Counted from the stretch's first letter, positions 32,201 to 42,373 are shown. The stretch is DNA of 64,000 nt from Argyresthia goedartella (GCA_949825045.1 OX463814.1:31142383-31206382); one strand, 5' to 3'. The notes: generated by a model from the letters alone, not told the origin. Numbers and translations are program-made.

Positions 32201-34565
32201 CGATATTAATTACCGCGTGATGCGGTAAGTAGACTTGGGGTCCTACATTGGAGTATTCCATCTCTTTCATGCGGCCCGCTTGTTGGAAATCTCTCATGAA
32301 TTGGACGTATTGTTTTTTATATTCTGAATTTTTACTAAATTTGTTTTCTAATGACAGAAATCTCTTATAGGCAATGTGTCTTGATCTACCTAAACTTGAA
32401 GCAGGTTCTTTTAGAGGTATTTTTACGACAAACTTTCCCTCAGAATCTCGATTATGCGTCATAAAGACACTTTCGCACTCCGTGATATCATCATTGGAAA
32501 GTGTGGAATTTTCCTCAGTTTCGAAAATGCTTCTCATTTGTTGTTGAATGAAATGACATCTAGTTTGCTGGCGTGCTGGCCCCGTCGTCGAGCCAGTCAC
32601 GATCCAGCCCAATTTGGTTTTTTGCAAAGTCGGTAAGTTAGTTCCTAATTCGTGTCGGTTTACGCACAATAGGTCATAGAATTTTTCGGCGCCCAGTATC
32701 ATGTCGATTTCGCCGGCTGAATTGAATCCATCATCAGCCAGTCGGAATCGTTTAGGTATGATAAGATTTCCTATATCATAGTTAGGTAGGTTGCAGATTG
32801 TAGGTACAATATAGCAAGATAGATCCACAGAAAATGGTTCGGTTCTAGAGTGAATAATAACGTTACAATAGTGTTTAACGTTTATTATTGTGTTGCTGAT
32901 ACCCATGACATCGGTATCTGTGTTGTGTACAGGTAGGTTTAGTTTTTTGTGTGCCCTTTCTGTTATGTAGCACGATTGCGAGCCGGAATCCAATAGGATT
33001 CTCATGCTTTGTTGTTTGTTTTCGTGATCGGTTATGTTTACTACAGCTGTAGATAAGAAAACATGCTTGTTTTGCATCGGCTGTGAACAAGCATTGTCAT
33101 TTGACGTGTTGATTTGCTTAATATGCAAGTTTATAGATTGATTTTCGGATGTAGATTGTTGTTGTGGGGTGTATAGCGTCATAGGACGAGATACGCTCGG
33201 TTGTGTAGGTAATCGCTCGGGATTATAGGTAGGACGAGATGTGTTCGGTTGTGTAGGTAATCGCTCGGGATTATAAATAGATTGCTCGTTCGCTGGAGTA
33301 GGTATAGTAGGTATGTGTAACAAAGTATGATGTTTACCTGAACACTTGGTACACTTGCTGGCTCGGCAGTTCGGCACCGCGTGATTCGATCTCAGGCAGT
33401 TAGTGCAGAGTCGTAACCTCTTCGCAGCTCGGCTGCGAGCTATAGGGCTAAGGGCTAGGAACTGTGTACACTGATTTAGGTAGTGGGTGCCCTTGCAAAA
33501 AGGGCAGTGATTATGCTGGGTAGTAGGTGGTTTTGTTACCTTGTTAGCTTCCGGATTGTTGCGGGACGTGGTTATCATCGCCTTTTCAGTTGTATTACTC
33601 GAATTCCGGTTTGTATTTTCAACAGCTTGGTTGCTGTTCATCGACTCCAAAAGGTCAGCTCGGGACCTCAAAAAAGTCTTGAAATCCTGTAATGTAGGAA
33701 GTTCACGTGAGTTGGATTTTTCTTCCCATTTTAGTTGTAGTGACTTTTCTAGCTTGCTAGATAAAAAGAAAATTATCAATATATCCCAGTTTTCGGTTGC
33801 TATATTTAAGCTTCTTAGGGTTCTAAGGTGTTTCGATATGTTATCACCCATGCCCCTTAGTGCCATTGGATTCGATTGTACGCTATCGATGCCGAAAAGC
33901 GCTCGCAAATGATTGTAGACCAATACTTTTGGGTTATTATAGCGTTCGCAAAGTAATTGCCATGCTATGCTGTACCCTTCCTCCGAATATTCCAGCGCTC
34001 CTATAACTTCCAAAGCACTGCCCTTTAGACAACTTCTCAAATATTTATATTTTTGTATGGGCTTCAGGTTACCCTGATTTATAAGTGCGTCGAAAGTATC
34101 TCGGAATTCGATCCACTGTGTAATGTCTCCATTAAATGAGGGTAGGCTAATATCTGGGTACCTAATGGAATCGCTAGCATCTGAGCTATGTTTGCAATGA
34201 TGTGTAGGTTCTTGTAAGTCGGTCTGGTCTGTCGCTTTTTGATTTAAAGTGCCTTTGGCTTTAGCTATGTATTGATAATACTGAGATTCGAAGGAGTCTC
34301 TTTCGAGTAACTGCTTGTCAATATCTGAGCAGAGGGTTTCGATATTACTTTGTATTTTATCAAACTGTAAAAACTCGAGTTGCATTTTGTCTGTGCGCAG
34401 CCCAAGCTCGATTATTTGTTCGGCAGTCATCGTTTCGGGTTTTATGGATGCTATAAATTTGACAAATAGGGTCATTTTCCCCTTTATAATCCCTCGCTTT
34501 CTTATTAGTTCTGATATGCTCTCAGGTTTAGATTTCTCTACGGTTGCCACGTCGTTATTGGGCAT
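29244..34565 (-). CDS. BEL/Pao gag-pol polyprotein, 1773 residues, intact
   Basis: Domain order with residues: N-terminal coiled region 1-130; gag (DUF1759-type, 'LPSFNGDITQWIEFRDTF') 138-310; cysteine/histidine knuckles 354-413; two tandem copies of YNPERLPTQP at 431-456; aspartic protease with LLDSGSQS (D526); RT with VVFDASCP near 798 and catalytic YYDD (918-921); the A17-type region to about 1060; RNase H with D1093, E1135 and D1165; integrase zinc site near 1405-1438 and triad D1470, D1536, E1588; C-terminal DUF5641-type domain ('FWKRWSREYLGLLQQR') to the end. The protein would be cut by its own protease. The ATG at 34565 leaves a 713-nt leader. No stop or frameshift is seen. Confidence 0.96.
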   Translation of the reverse strand: MPNNDVATVEKSKPESISELIRKRGIIKGKMTLFVKFIASIKPETMTAEQIIELGLRTDKMQLEFLQFDKIQSNIETLCSDIDKQLLERDSFESQYYQYIAKAKGTLNQKATDQTDLQEPTHHCKHSSDASDSIRYPDISLPSFNGDITQWIEFRDTFDALINQGNLKPIQKYKYLRSCLKGSALEVIGALEYSEEGYSIAWQLLCERYNNPKVLVYNHLRALFGIDSVQSNPMALRGMGDNISKHLRTLRSLNIATENWDILIIFFLSSKLEKSLQLKWEEKSNSRELPTLQDFKTFLRSRADLLESMNSNQAVENTNRNSSNTTEKAMITTSRNNPEANKVTKPPTTQHNHCPFCKGTHYLNQCTQFLALSPIARSRAAKRLRLCTNCLRSNHAVPNCRASKCTKCSGKHHTLLHIPTIPTPANEQSIYNPERLPTQPNTSRPTYNPERLPTQPSVSRPMTLYTPQQQSTSENQSINLHIKQINTSNDNACSQPMQNKHVFLSTAVVNITDHENKQQSMRILLDSGSQSCYITERAHKKLNLPVHNTDTDVMGISNTIINVKHYCNVIIHSRTEPFSVDLSCYIVPTICNLPNYDIGNLIIPKRFRLADDGFNSAGEIDMILGAEKFYDLLCVNRHELGTNLPTLQKTKLGWIVTGSTTGPARQQTRCHFIQQQMRSIFETEENSTLSNDDITECESVFMTHNRDSEGKFVVKIPLKEPASSLGRSRHIAYKRFLSLENKFSKNSEYKKQYVQFMRDFQQAGRMKEMEYSNVGPQVYLPHHAVINIEKLSTPVRVVFDASCPTDTGKSLNDIQYKGTIFQDSLINILVRFRTYKFVVNADIQKMFCQVNIDQSQQNLQNILWRENSTDPLRTYTLTTLSFGLKAAPYIATRCLLQLATEFEGKYPTAAEAIKGSFYYDDWIYGGDDEAALIETATQVAAILRTACFNLRKWKSNSKTILKRVCNTDSTNPTESGNNTHKLLGITWCSHTDCLQFSFKEQPMPDRLTKRKVLSIISAIYDPTGLISPVLVTAKCFIKKLWQDKTSWDETLSPALTREWISYYRSLFSLNNLSIPRRTIINNYVTLELHGFADSSKTCYGIAIYLRSIDNLGNIQVHLLCTKSRIAREETIPRLELRAAVLLSQVMESQGNNLAKRVSKIYLWSDSQVVLAWIKTPPPKLGTFISNRVAEIQRLTKIEDWHWVCSAENPADIISRGIQPHILRKSNLWWSGPAWLSGQTAQWPLHNQTNTQIQTKDTEQTISLVNPTNIENNFIDKLFHKYSNDKKLSRVFAYTLRFINNLQNPCNKISGPLSVQELNDSMHKLIMRAQITSLPIEYKLLSQNKSIPTSSNIKCLNPFFEDGLLKVGGRLNLSNIPETKKHPIILHPKHILTETIMRNMHIKLFHCGPQLLLACMREQYWPLNGKGLANKIVHKCVTCFKAKPLIHVPIMGQLPTIRTTPSPPFHTTFCDYAGPYSIRDRRGRGFKSYKCWIAMFVCSSTRAVHIELVSGLESQAFIAAFRRFICRRGKPSQMVSDNSTTFRGANNDLVELYRYLNENFSELTNFLANEGISWKFLPPYSPHLGGLHEAAIGSCKLHLKRVLSQALLTFEEFSTVLTQIEAILNSRPLCPIPNANNDDFPILTPAHFLIGRSYTSLADYEYQDVSRNKLNHFQQLQQIQQDFWKRWSREYLGLLQQRCKWRSTKGPNLTVGSIVLVKDDRLPPCQWKLGRIAKTQDGQDGETRVAVIQTTKGLIKRAFNNICPLPISLSDTDY

Positions 34566-34609
34566 TTTAGCTAATGGGAATATTTAGATAGATAGATATA
34601 GATAGATAT

Positions 34610-34715
34610 TGTTTGATAGGTAGATTAACGACGAATTTCCTCAGAGTCTCGTTTGTGCGTCATACAGACACTATCGCGTTCCTTGATATCATCATATGGA
34701 AATGTCGAAATTTAC
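34610..34715 (-). repeat. Diverged copy of a pol segment in the BEL leader
   Basis: About 90 bp here resemble 32430-32517, part of the element's own pol coding region, in the same orientation, at roughly 80% identity by eye. Shared words include TGCGTCATA, AGACACT, TGATATCATCAT. It lies between the 5' LTR and the gag start and is not part of any open frame. Confidence 0.65.
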
Positions 34716-35260
34716 CAATAATTTACCTACTAATAACGGTGTATAGATAAAATAAATGGGGGTGAAATTTTGTGCCAACTCACGTGATCGGTAGATACTT
34801 ATGTTTTTATGTCTCTCGTCTCTGGCGCGCCTTTCGTCCAACAGCAGGGGCGGCTCCTCGGCTTCCGACGGGTCTCGAGTCCAGTCTCGGCTGGACGCTC
34901 CACCGGGCTTCGGATATGCTGCTCCTTGTATGTCCGTTGGGTTTCGGCTGCTCGGTGATTTGATTCTCGGCTGATGGTCTTCAGATGTTGGGGGGCACAC
35001 GCGGGACGCACGTGGTGATGTCTTAGTGTGTTTTCCTGGGGTTTCGCCTTGCAGGATCACTTTCTTCGACGCCTCGTGGTCGCTTTTACTTGTTCTAATG
35101 CAGGAACGAATTTCAGACGGCTGTTGAAACGAATACGCGGCAATAACGCGGCAATACGCAAGATGGCTGCGACCATGTGCTCGCGCCTTTGTCCTTGTCG
35201 CGGGCGGCGCGGCGGCGTATTTGCAGGTTTCTTCCGTCCAATTTCTTCACTGCGTTATTT

Positions 35261-35278
35261 CGAACGTCGGGGTCACCA
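35261..35278 (-). promoter_or_regulatory. BEL/Pao primer-binding site
   Basis: TGGTGACCCCGACGTTCG follows the 5' LTR end with no gap. It starts with the TGG expected for pairing with a tRNA 3' CCA end. The tRNA was not identified. Confidence 0.75.
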
Positions 35279-35553
35279 TGAAAATGGGTGCCCCAAATAA
35301 TAGGTGTTTAGTTTTATCTGAAGATATTTAATTCGGTTTGTACAAGGTATTCGCAGCTCGGGCTCTAATGCGAGAATGGTGGTTAAATCGAGTTGAACGG
35401 AATTTATAAGATATGGTTAATTAGCGCCATCTAGCCTTTATTAGTCGAACCACCTCTAAAGGTATTGATTTAGGGTATAGTTGTGGGTGAGGTGGTTCGT
35501 ACTATGGAAGACTAGATGGCGCTGTACATTGATGCTATGATGTCATTTTGACA
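35279..35553 (-). repeat. BEL/Pao 5' LTR
   Basis: Same sequence as the 3' LTR, including the inverted AGCGCCATCTA / TAGATGGCGCT pair (35423-35433, 35513-35523). Confidence 0.93.
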
Positions 35554-35558
35554 AGCCC

Positions 35559-36621
35559 TCTAGGCTCACCTTTAGATTTTGACCGCACAGCTAGGAAGTT
35601 CGTGATAAGTGTAAGACAATTTTTTCGTTGCAGATATCAAAAGTGTTGGGATTTTTATCAAGAAACCATTAATAGAGTAGACAAAGTATAGACAAGGTTA
35701 TTGTGCCTAAATTTCAATTGGGTTATAGGTTAGGTTGGAACTTAGAAGAAGCAACTCCAGAGCGGAGTGTATGCAAAGAAAAGCCGAATTTGTCTAAAGT
35801 GAAACGGTTAGACTCCCTATCTTGAATGAAAGGAGAGTTTACAATATTTACAAGATTTATTTAAGGGAAAGCAGAGCAAGGTCGTGGGTGAGACGGACTT
35901 TGCGCGTTAAGGCTGCGACTCCCCTGATGAGGTCCGGTAGCAAGAGCGGCAGCACACAATGGCCTATAGAGGGCCGCGAGGAGTCCTGTTCAGGTCCAGT
36001 GGTGTGAGCAGAAGGGTAGGTAGGCGGGTGTACAGGTGAAACCCTGCGGAGGACACAGCGTGAGGAGCGGAAAAGAATATAGGATCCAGGGTTATCTGCA
36101 ATGCTCCGACAGGCTCACCGAGGTGGGAGAGCCGTATAGGAACCTAACTATCGGAGGCATTGCAGACGGAGTTGTAGCAGTAAGGATGAAGATACACAAA
36201 ATATTTACTAAATTATATACACAGAAAATAGAAAGGGCTACGAGCTATACAAATGTATACGTACCCAAGCGTGGGGGTGAGCAATCATTACAGAACATCA
36301 AGTACAGGCCTTCTATTTACACAACACAAGTTATTTACAAAATAATGTCTATTAACAATTATGAGGGACTAGCCCATCGCTGCAACTATTGCATAATTGA
36401 GGTGGTAAAAATAAACTGACGTAGTGGTACGTTTTAGCTATTCAGAGCTCAAAGAAGGAATGCGTCAAAAACAATCGAAGAGCTACCAGACGAAATTCCA
36501 GGTTTGAATTCTGAACCTTTGCTTTTCAGTAGGCTAGTCAGCCAGTAAGCTTGTTATATGAAATAAAAAGAAGTTTTACTACAATCTGTTTTCTCAAGTA
36601 TGACATAATAGTAAGTAGAAC
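35559..36621. other. Non-coding sequence; two small frames of unknown meaning
   Basis: Frames at 35822-36007 and 36036-36419 are open but show no motif, signal peptide or conserved pattern. I do not call them genes. The stretch 35870-36180 is GC-richer than its surroundings and may be a decayed element. Confidence 0.4.
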
Positions 36622-36625
36622 TTAA

Positions 36626-37434
36626 GGACATTGTCCACTTTGTATGGGCGTTTCGGCTTAACGTGAACAGACATTTGAATCGAAACTAACTATTAGGTTT
36701 TGTAGTACAGGTTGGTAAGAAACCAATAACAGTAATTATTTTGTGTCAATATGCCTGTGTCGTGAGTTTTTCCTGTATGTCTACTGAGAGGTTATGTTCA
36801 AATAAAATAACATTTCAATAACAATAACATATCAACAAACGCGGAATCGGGGTCCATTATTACAAGCCAAAGTAGAAAACAAACATATTCACGAATTATC
36901 GAAACGGCAAACACAGAACGAAAGGTTTTTATTGTGTTCTGTGGCGTGAGTGACCTGACCGCCGGTGACAATTGTTTATTTTTATTTTTGTCTAGTATTG
37001 CCATGAATAAGTAGTTTACCCACAAATCGAGTTTTTTTTTTTATCAATTTGAACAACGATTAAATGCGACGAATCGCGCATGTATTGTATTAATGCATTT
37101 GCATTGATGTACTTTAAATAAAGTACATCAATGCAAATTCACATAAATATGTGAAAGAAAAATTGGTACTAAAAGTGCTACTATAGAGACCACAAAGTGA
37201 TTTATGTGTAATTGGTGATTTATTAAGTTTTTTACATGGCAATACCGAAAATAAAATGTCGTCCGTTCGACTGATTAAAGACTGTGTTTCACATAAAGTC
37301 CCTTTAAGTTTTAACTGTCGATTTACACAACTAGATAATAGAAAATATTCGTAATGGAATTATTTATAATCAGTGGTTATCTCGTATTACCTCGTACATT
37401 CTGTCCACGCTTAGCCGAAAATGGACAATGTCCT
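36626..37434. mobile_element. Non-autonomous DNA transposon (MITE) with TTAA target duplication
   Basis: TTAA stands at 36622-36625 and 37435-37438. The ends are inverted: GGACATTGTCCA at the left, its complement at the right, and further in TTTCGGCTTAACGTGAACAG pairs with the right end's reversed TTTCGGCTAAGCGTGGACAG. The left arm has about 12 extra bases. The interior is AT-rich with no transposase and holds a 20-bp perfect hairpin at 37097-37138. TTAA targets point to piggyBac-type transposases, though the ends are not the usual CCC type. Confidence 0.7.
37097..37138. repeat. Perfect 20-bp hairpin inside the MITE
   Basis: Arms 37097-37116 (ATTTGCATTGATGTACTTTA) and 37119-37138 are exact complements around a two-base loop. 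Confidence 0.9.
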
Positions 37435-37440
37435 TTAAGC

Positions 37441-37884
37441 AAACCATTTTACAAAAGTAAGTGAGAGTATAAACTTACCAACCCCCTCTGACTAGTCAAA
37501 GTCAAGATCAAGAGTTCAACAAACTAGTATAAAGTCATTTTTACACTCCGATTTTAGTCATTTCTTCACAAACTTCAAAAAATCATATCTCTAACTATGC
37601 CTCAGGCCTGCCTATGGCATCAGTTGAGCTCTAAAGGGCTCACCTCTATTGGCATTTCTAGAAATGCCATTTCCCGTATAGCTTTTGAATTTTATTACCA
37701 TGGCATAAGGTTCAAAATCACGATGCCGCGCGCGTTGAAGCGATAATGGACCGGTTAAGAAGAATTCTTATGAAAATTATTTCTTATGAAAACACCACAA
37801 GTCATTTTCTATTTCTTACAGTTTTGCTTACACTTTACAATAAATACAAATACAATGCAAATACAAATAACTATTAGGGATAGT
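37441..37884. other. Non-coding sequence with a palindrome-bearing repeat
   Basis: Positions 37640-37740 share TTTTGAATTTTATTACCATG and flanking words with 58000-58085. A perfect 20-bp palindrome (TGGCATTTCTAGAAATGCCA, 37650-37669) stands at one edge of the shared block. No gene seen. Confidence 0.55.
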
Positions 37885-38225
37885 CCCTCAAATTTCACTT
37901 TAAGACAAGATTGAAAGAGCATTTCCTTTCTCTTTCGTAATAGGTACTTTCATATATGTATATATAAGTAGTATACGTTTGATATATATTTTATTTTTGT
38001 GCTTTTGTATTTTATTTAGTATATTTCATTTATTACATTATTATGTTTTAGTTGCAAACAATTAGATGTGTACAGTTTTATTGCGCACTAGGACTCTCCT
38101 GTTGCACAATTTTTTCCTGTCCTACCTAGGTTTGCTGGTAGAAATCTCTCTTTAGAGATAAGCTAGCCTTTGCTCATAAAATGTTTTGTTACCTTACTAT
38201 TAAGATTTCTGTGTAATAAAGAATA
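37885..38225 (+). repeat. LINE 3'-end fragment (family of 25193-27535)
   Basis: It reads the end of the RT ('TTTAAGACAAGATTGAAAGAG', the FKTRLKEH block), then UTR words GCACTAGGACTCTCC, GGTTTGCTGGTAGAAAT, TTAGAGATAAGCTAGCCTTTG and TGTGTAATAAAG, all parallel to 27190-27510. Confidence 0.75.
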
Positions 38226-38309
38226 TGAAGACAAATACAAATAAAATAGGTATCCCACTAGTCTTATTAGGGCAAGTTGCCATCCCAACAACAACAGATC
38301 ATTACTTAC

Positions 38310-38430
38310 CAATTAGCAGGAGTCCTACGATCGGATATATTTTTCAAACAATCTAAACAGTCTAAATGCGGGAATGCTAGCCGGGAATGTCTGAGAAAAT
38401 AGGAGAACAGATCATCCACATGTCCCACAC
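38310..38430 (-). CDS. Orphan exon resembling the catalytic-His region of a carboxylesterase
   Basis: Acceptor TTTACATTTCAG ends at 38431 and donor GTAAGT starts at 38309, bounding a 121-nt exon. One frame is open throughout: VGHVDDLFSYFLRHSRLA..., ending TPAN plus a split codon. The opening matches the G-x-x-H-x-D-[DE]-L-x-[YF] pattern around the catalytic histidine in insect carboxylesterases. No other exon of such a gene is recognisable; its neighbours are a LINE fragment and an LTR element. It could be one exon of a gene with very long introns or a leftover of a broken gene. The family call rests on one motif and two good splice sites. Confidence 0.5.
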
Positions 38431-38439
38431 CTGAAATGT

Positions 38440-39925
38440 AAAATGAAATGAGTTTTTTTTATTTTGGTAGGCTTTTAAAATTCAAGAGCAAAGTTTTCAG
38501 AGGCTAGGTCAGTTGAGTAATGAAAAAGTAAAACAAGTTATTAATTTTGAAAGACCACAAGCTAAGAACCCGATGCTTTTCTGAGGCAGTGCCAGTATAG
38601 CTGTCGTGAAGCGTTTGATTTGATGATGATGAGAGGATTATCTATCAAAATTGGCATGTTCGAAAATCATAACTTATTTATCTTTTGATTTGGATGAAAT
38701 AAGTTGTAAACAACCTTGTAAAATATCACTAATAGTAATATGAAAATCTGGAGGTAGATCGTGTTCTTAACAATGTCTTCTGAACGACAGGAACGCCTCG
38801 TGCAAGAGTTGGTCGTCCAAACCATTCTCAGAAGACTTTGCGCACTTTGAGTAAATCCTGCTTTTTCAGCCGGCCAGTGAACTGTGATGTTGATGATCTT
38901 GTAGACAGTGACATATGTAGATAGACATTACAGCGAAAACGAAACAAATGACAACATTTCATTTTTGTTTAGGTACAAATATTTATAATTTCCATTGAAA
39001 TATATTTGAATGTTTAATATGAAACACATTTAAATATATTTTTCCATTCATTCGTTTTAAAGATACTTTGTAAATAATTCAGATATCAGAAGAAATTCAT
39101 TACCTTTGCCTAGCATTAAAAAATACTAGCTGACACTAGCTTTCAATGTCACCCTAACATCTAAATTGTATCGTATTTAGCATAACCTAGCATTCGATTT
39201 GTTTGATCGTCCACCTAAATAAATTTAAAAGAAGAATAGTACTATACAAGTTCTACGCCTGCAAAAGAGATAGCATGTAATGTGGGCTCATGGCGGGCAT
39301 CGACTGAGACGTTCAAACTGAACGCAGCCTTTGTTTTTTTTTTACTTTCTGGGACAGGCAAAGACAAAGCCTCCAAAAATTCGAGATTTAAAAATTTAGT
39401 TAAATATGTAAAATCTAAATTTTGTAAAATGGTTAAATAAAATCCCGCTCTCGACCAACTTTCGAATGAGCTATTAAAATTAGGAGGTTAATAATTTGAA
39501 ATGTTGTCAATTGTCTTTCTCTCTATTCTACGCGACGGTTGGGAATTGCGTTTCGCTTTTGAGGATCTGCAGTCGGGTAAAACCATGTAAAAATGCGTGC
39601 ATTAATATGTTAACCTAAACTACATTGAATAACATCATTCAGGGAGAGTTCAAATCTTACATCGCCTGACTATTATAGAAATAATAGCGTTTCGAAGTAT
39701 GACCGTAGTTCCATTTTTTGATTGACAAAAATTGAGAATTTTCCTGACAAAATAACGCATTACGCAAAAAGCTGAGCATGACTAGAAATACTGGTTTCAC
39801 TACAATTTCAATACAAAATTACAGTATTTATAAAACAGCAACTTGATAACCTTTATTCGAGTAACATAAAACACAAAACGAGCATTGGATTTTGTGGTTC
39901 TTACATATTCAATCTAACTTAACCT
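38440..39925. other. AT-rich non-coding sequence
   Basis: No gene or repeat boundary recognised. If the esterase exon belongs to a live gene, this would be intron. Confidence 0.45.
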
Positions 39926-41123
39926 TGTAGTGTTATGCTACTTACATGCTATTCTTGCTTCCTATCCCTTAGCTCCAGCTCCACCATCAGTCCTTTTTAT
40001 TTGTCCTTCAGGGTGCTTGCTCTATTACGCTGGATACTTGGTGAGCTGTGCAGCTTATTATTTGTCTTCACCTTTATTTCCATAGGACCCTGTAACGTTT
40101 TAAACCATAAGAACATGTTAACAAATCGTTTTCACTCTGCATTTTCATGCTATCAGCACTTCTAAATCGATAGCAATGGGGTTTACCTTTGGTGACCTTT
40201 TTTTTGGCTTTCTCCGAAACTCTGCAATCTCGGGCTTCGTGCGCGCTGGTGCGCTACTTTTTATATACATTATTACTTCATTTACTTCATGTTTTTCGTA
40301 TTGTTTACCGAATTACGAGCCTGAAAAGAAACTTTGACGTTTGTTGACGTCTTTGTTTAACTGGTTGTCATGGCAATGCCCATTCAAACTAGTTGGCGGT
40401 CTGATATGTTTGCGTCAATACTTTTACAAAAATATTCTTTCTCTCTTGGCCACTCACAAAAATTACGTTTAATTTAAATAATTTTTAGAACTCTCCAAAA
40501 AGGGTATAAAAGCGGAACATTTCTTCAATTCTGGAGAGTCTCACGTCAGCTTCTGAACTGGAAGTACCAGTAAAGGCCTTATCCCTGGGTCGCACTACCC
40601 CGGGATCCTGCGAGCCTTCAAACTCCTTCAGATCTTCAAATAACCATCCTTCAAACTATGGGATTCCGCGAGTCGTGCCTACGCCGCGATCCTGCGAGCC
40701 ACTGCTTCATCGGTCTCCTACTCCATTCTACAACGACGATTTCTACAACGGGATCCAGCGAGCTGTAGCTACAAGTACGCCGCTACCGTTCCTACAACGA
40801 CGATTTTTACAACGGGATCCAGCGAGCCGCAGCTATAAGTACGCCGCTACCGTTCCTACAACGACGATTTCAACAACATCTACAACAACAAATATGCCTG
40901 CATCCTAGACACTAACTCCACCGGTCTTCTACTCTTCGTATCCTCCGCTTCCTTTTTATACTTAATTTGTCTTTTATAAAACTTGTTCTCATTTCATCCA
41001 TCCTCATCTTCGCATCATCTTTTTATAGACTTCACGGTAAATAACCAATAAACTGACACTTTAAATGTTATCCTGGTTGTTGTTTTCTGTTAGGTTCTGT
41101 TAGGTCCGTATCTTCACACGACA
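39926..41123 (+). repeat. Non-autonomous element 5' LTR (long form)
   Basis: It shares its first ~615 bp and last ~215 bp with the 3' LTR. Between them it has about 360 bp of its own, including tandem units of about 70 bp (CTACAACGACGATTT... GGGATCCAGCGAGC...) at 40725-40870. Confidence 0.85.
40505..40512 (+). promoter_or_regulatory. TATA box in 5' LTR
   Basis: TATAAAAG in GGGTATAAAAGCGG; transcription would start about 30 bp on, near TCAATTCTGG. The same box is at 42953-42960 in the 3' LTR. The LTRs start to differ just after the predicted start site. Confidence 0.6.
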
Positions 41124-41126
41124 TTT

Positions 41127-41138
41127 TGGCGCCCAACG
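41127..41138 (+). promoter_or_regulatory. Primer-binding site of the non-autonomous LTR element
   Basis: TGGCGCCCAACG begins three bases after the 5' LTR end, with the TGG expected for tRNA priming. Confidence 0.75.
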
Positions 41139-41239
41139 TAAAAGTTCTTCTCCACTCTTCACCTTTTCTGCGCCTTGTCTCTTTCCCTTTGATTTGCTTT
41201 CTCTTTCACTCTTAAATCTTTATCTATTCATCCTTTTCA

Positions 41240-42040
41240 CATTTTCCAAATTCTAAAACAAACCTTCATCTAGTTTTTCAACTCATCTGGATTATATTTA
41301 GGCCTACATTTAACTTACATTACTTTACTTCACTTCACTTCACTTCACTTCTATAACACTTGACTCTACACTTAACTATTACAATGGAAAGGGTTATTAA
41401 GTACGAATTCCTTTACTAAATTCTAAAACAAAACTTCATCTAGTTTTTCAACTCATCTGGATTATATTTAGGCCTACATTTAATTTACATTACTACACTT
41501 CACTTCACTCCACTTCTATAACACTTTACTCTACACTTGCCTAAATATTTTCCAAATTCTAAAACAAAACTTCATCTAGTTTTTCAACTCATCTGGATTA
41601 TATTTAGGCCTACATTTAACTTACATAACTTCACTTCACTTCACTTCACTTCATTTCACTTCACTTCACCTCACTTCACTTCACTTCTATAACACTTGAC
41701 TCTACACTTAACTATAACAATGACTCCACCTTCAACTGCAAATGACTCTCCATCACTTGACCTTCCTGCTTATCCGACTGTCATGGAACCTCCTCTTGTA
41801 TCTCAAACTTCTGTCCTGAAGGTGATACGAATCTTTATATAAAATTTTTGCATGTAAGTAGCATAAATTTTCTTAACTTCTAATTTGTATATATGTATAT
41901 TCTTCATTTCAGACACATCTCGTTGGTGATGTGGCTGATCTCTGGCTTCGAGCTCTACTGCTCTGTTGTATATATGTATATTCTTCATTTCAGACACATC
42001 TCGTTGGCGATGTGGCTGATCTCTGGCTTCGATCTCTACC
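41240..42040 (+). repeat. Internal tandem repeats of the non-autonomous LTR element
   Basis: Three copies of a ~130-bp unit (AAACTTCATCTAGTTTTTCA, GGCCTACATTTAACTTACAT, then CTTCA pentamers) fill about 41240-41710. ATG 41720 opens a 35-codon frame (MTPPSTANDSPSLDLP). A second unit of ~85 bp with CTTCATTTCAGACACATCTC occurs twice at 41886-42040, each with an acceptor-like TTTCAG. Confidence 0.7.
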
Positions 42041-42358
42041 GCTCTGGCCGTTTTAATCTTAAGGCAAAGCGACTAAAGCTACCTTAGGATTAATTTGTTT
42101 CTCTTTACCTCTACTTAATTTTTTTTTTCCACGCAGGAGCGGATGACAACTCCTTAAGTAAGCCTGAATGTCGTTTTGAAAACACACTTTTAGAGTGGTA
42201 GTCATTGAATGTGAACTCCACCCTTACCTGAATGAAGATGATGAATGTAAGAGATGGTATATCTGATTTTGCCTGGTGATGTCTGGTTCTGCAAAGCTGT
42301 GTTTTTCTGGTTTATTTTTGTACATATCAAAATTTTTGCTGAGTCAAAAATTTTTCCA

Positions 42359-42373
42359 GGGTCGGGGGGAAAA
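42359..42373 (+). promoter_or_regulatory. Polypurine tract of the non-autonomous LTR element
   Basis: GGGTCGGGGGGAAAA abuts the 3' LTR, as required for plus-strand priming. Confidence 0.75.

Larger units (their letters stand above)
28699..35553 (-). mobile_element. Complete BEL/Pao LTR retrotransposon
   Basis: The LTRs are 28699-28973 and 35279-35553 (275 bp each, identical by eye). The target duplication is AGCCC (28694-28698 and 35554-35558). On the minus strand the LTR begins TGTCAAAATGACATC and ends CCCATTTTCA. A primer site follows directly. One open frame of 1773 residues holds gag, protease, RT, RNase H and integrase. No env-like frame exists. Every part needed for movement is present and unbroken, so this is a candidate active element. 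Confidence 0.96.

Noticed and set aside
36036..36419. 127-residue open frame right of the intact BEL element
   Set aside because: No domain, signal or repeat pattern; composition changes midway, so chance openness is more likely.
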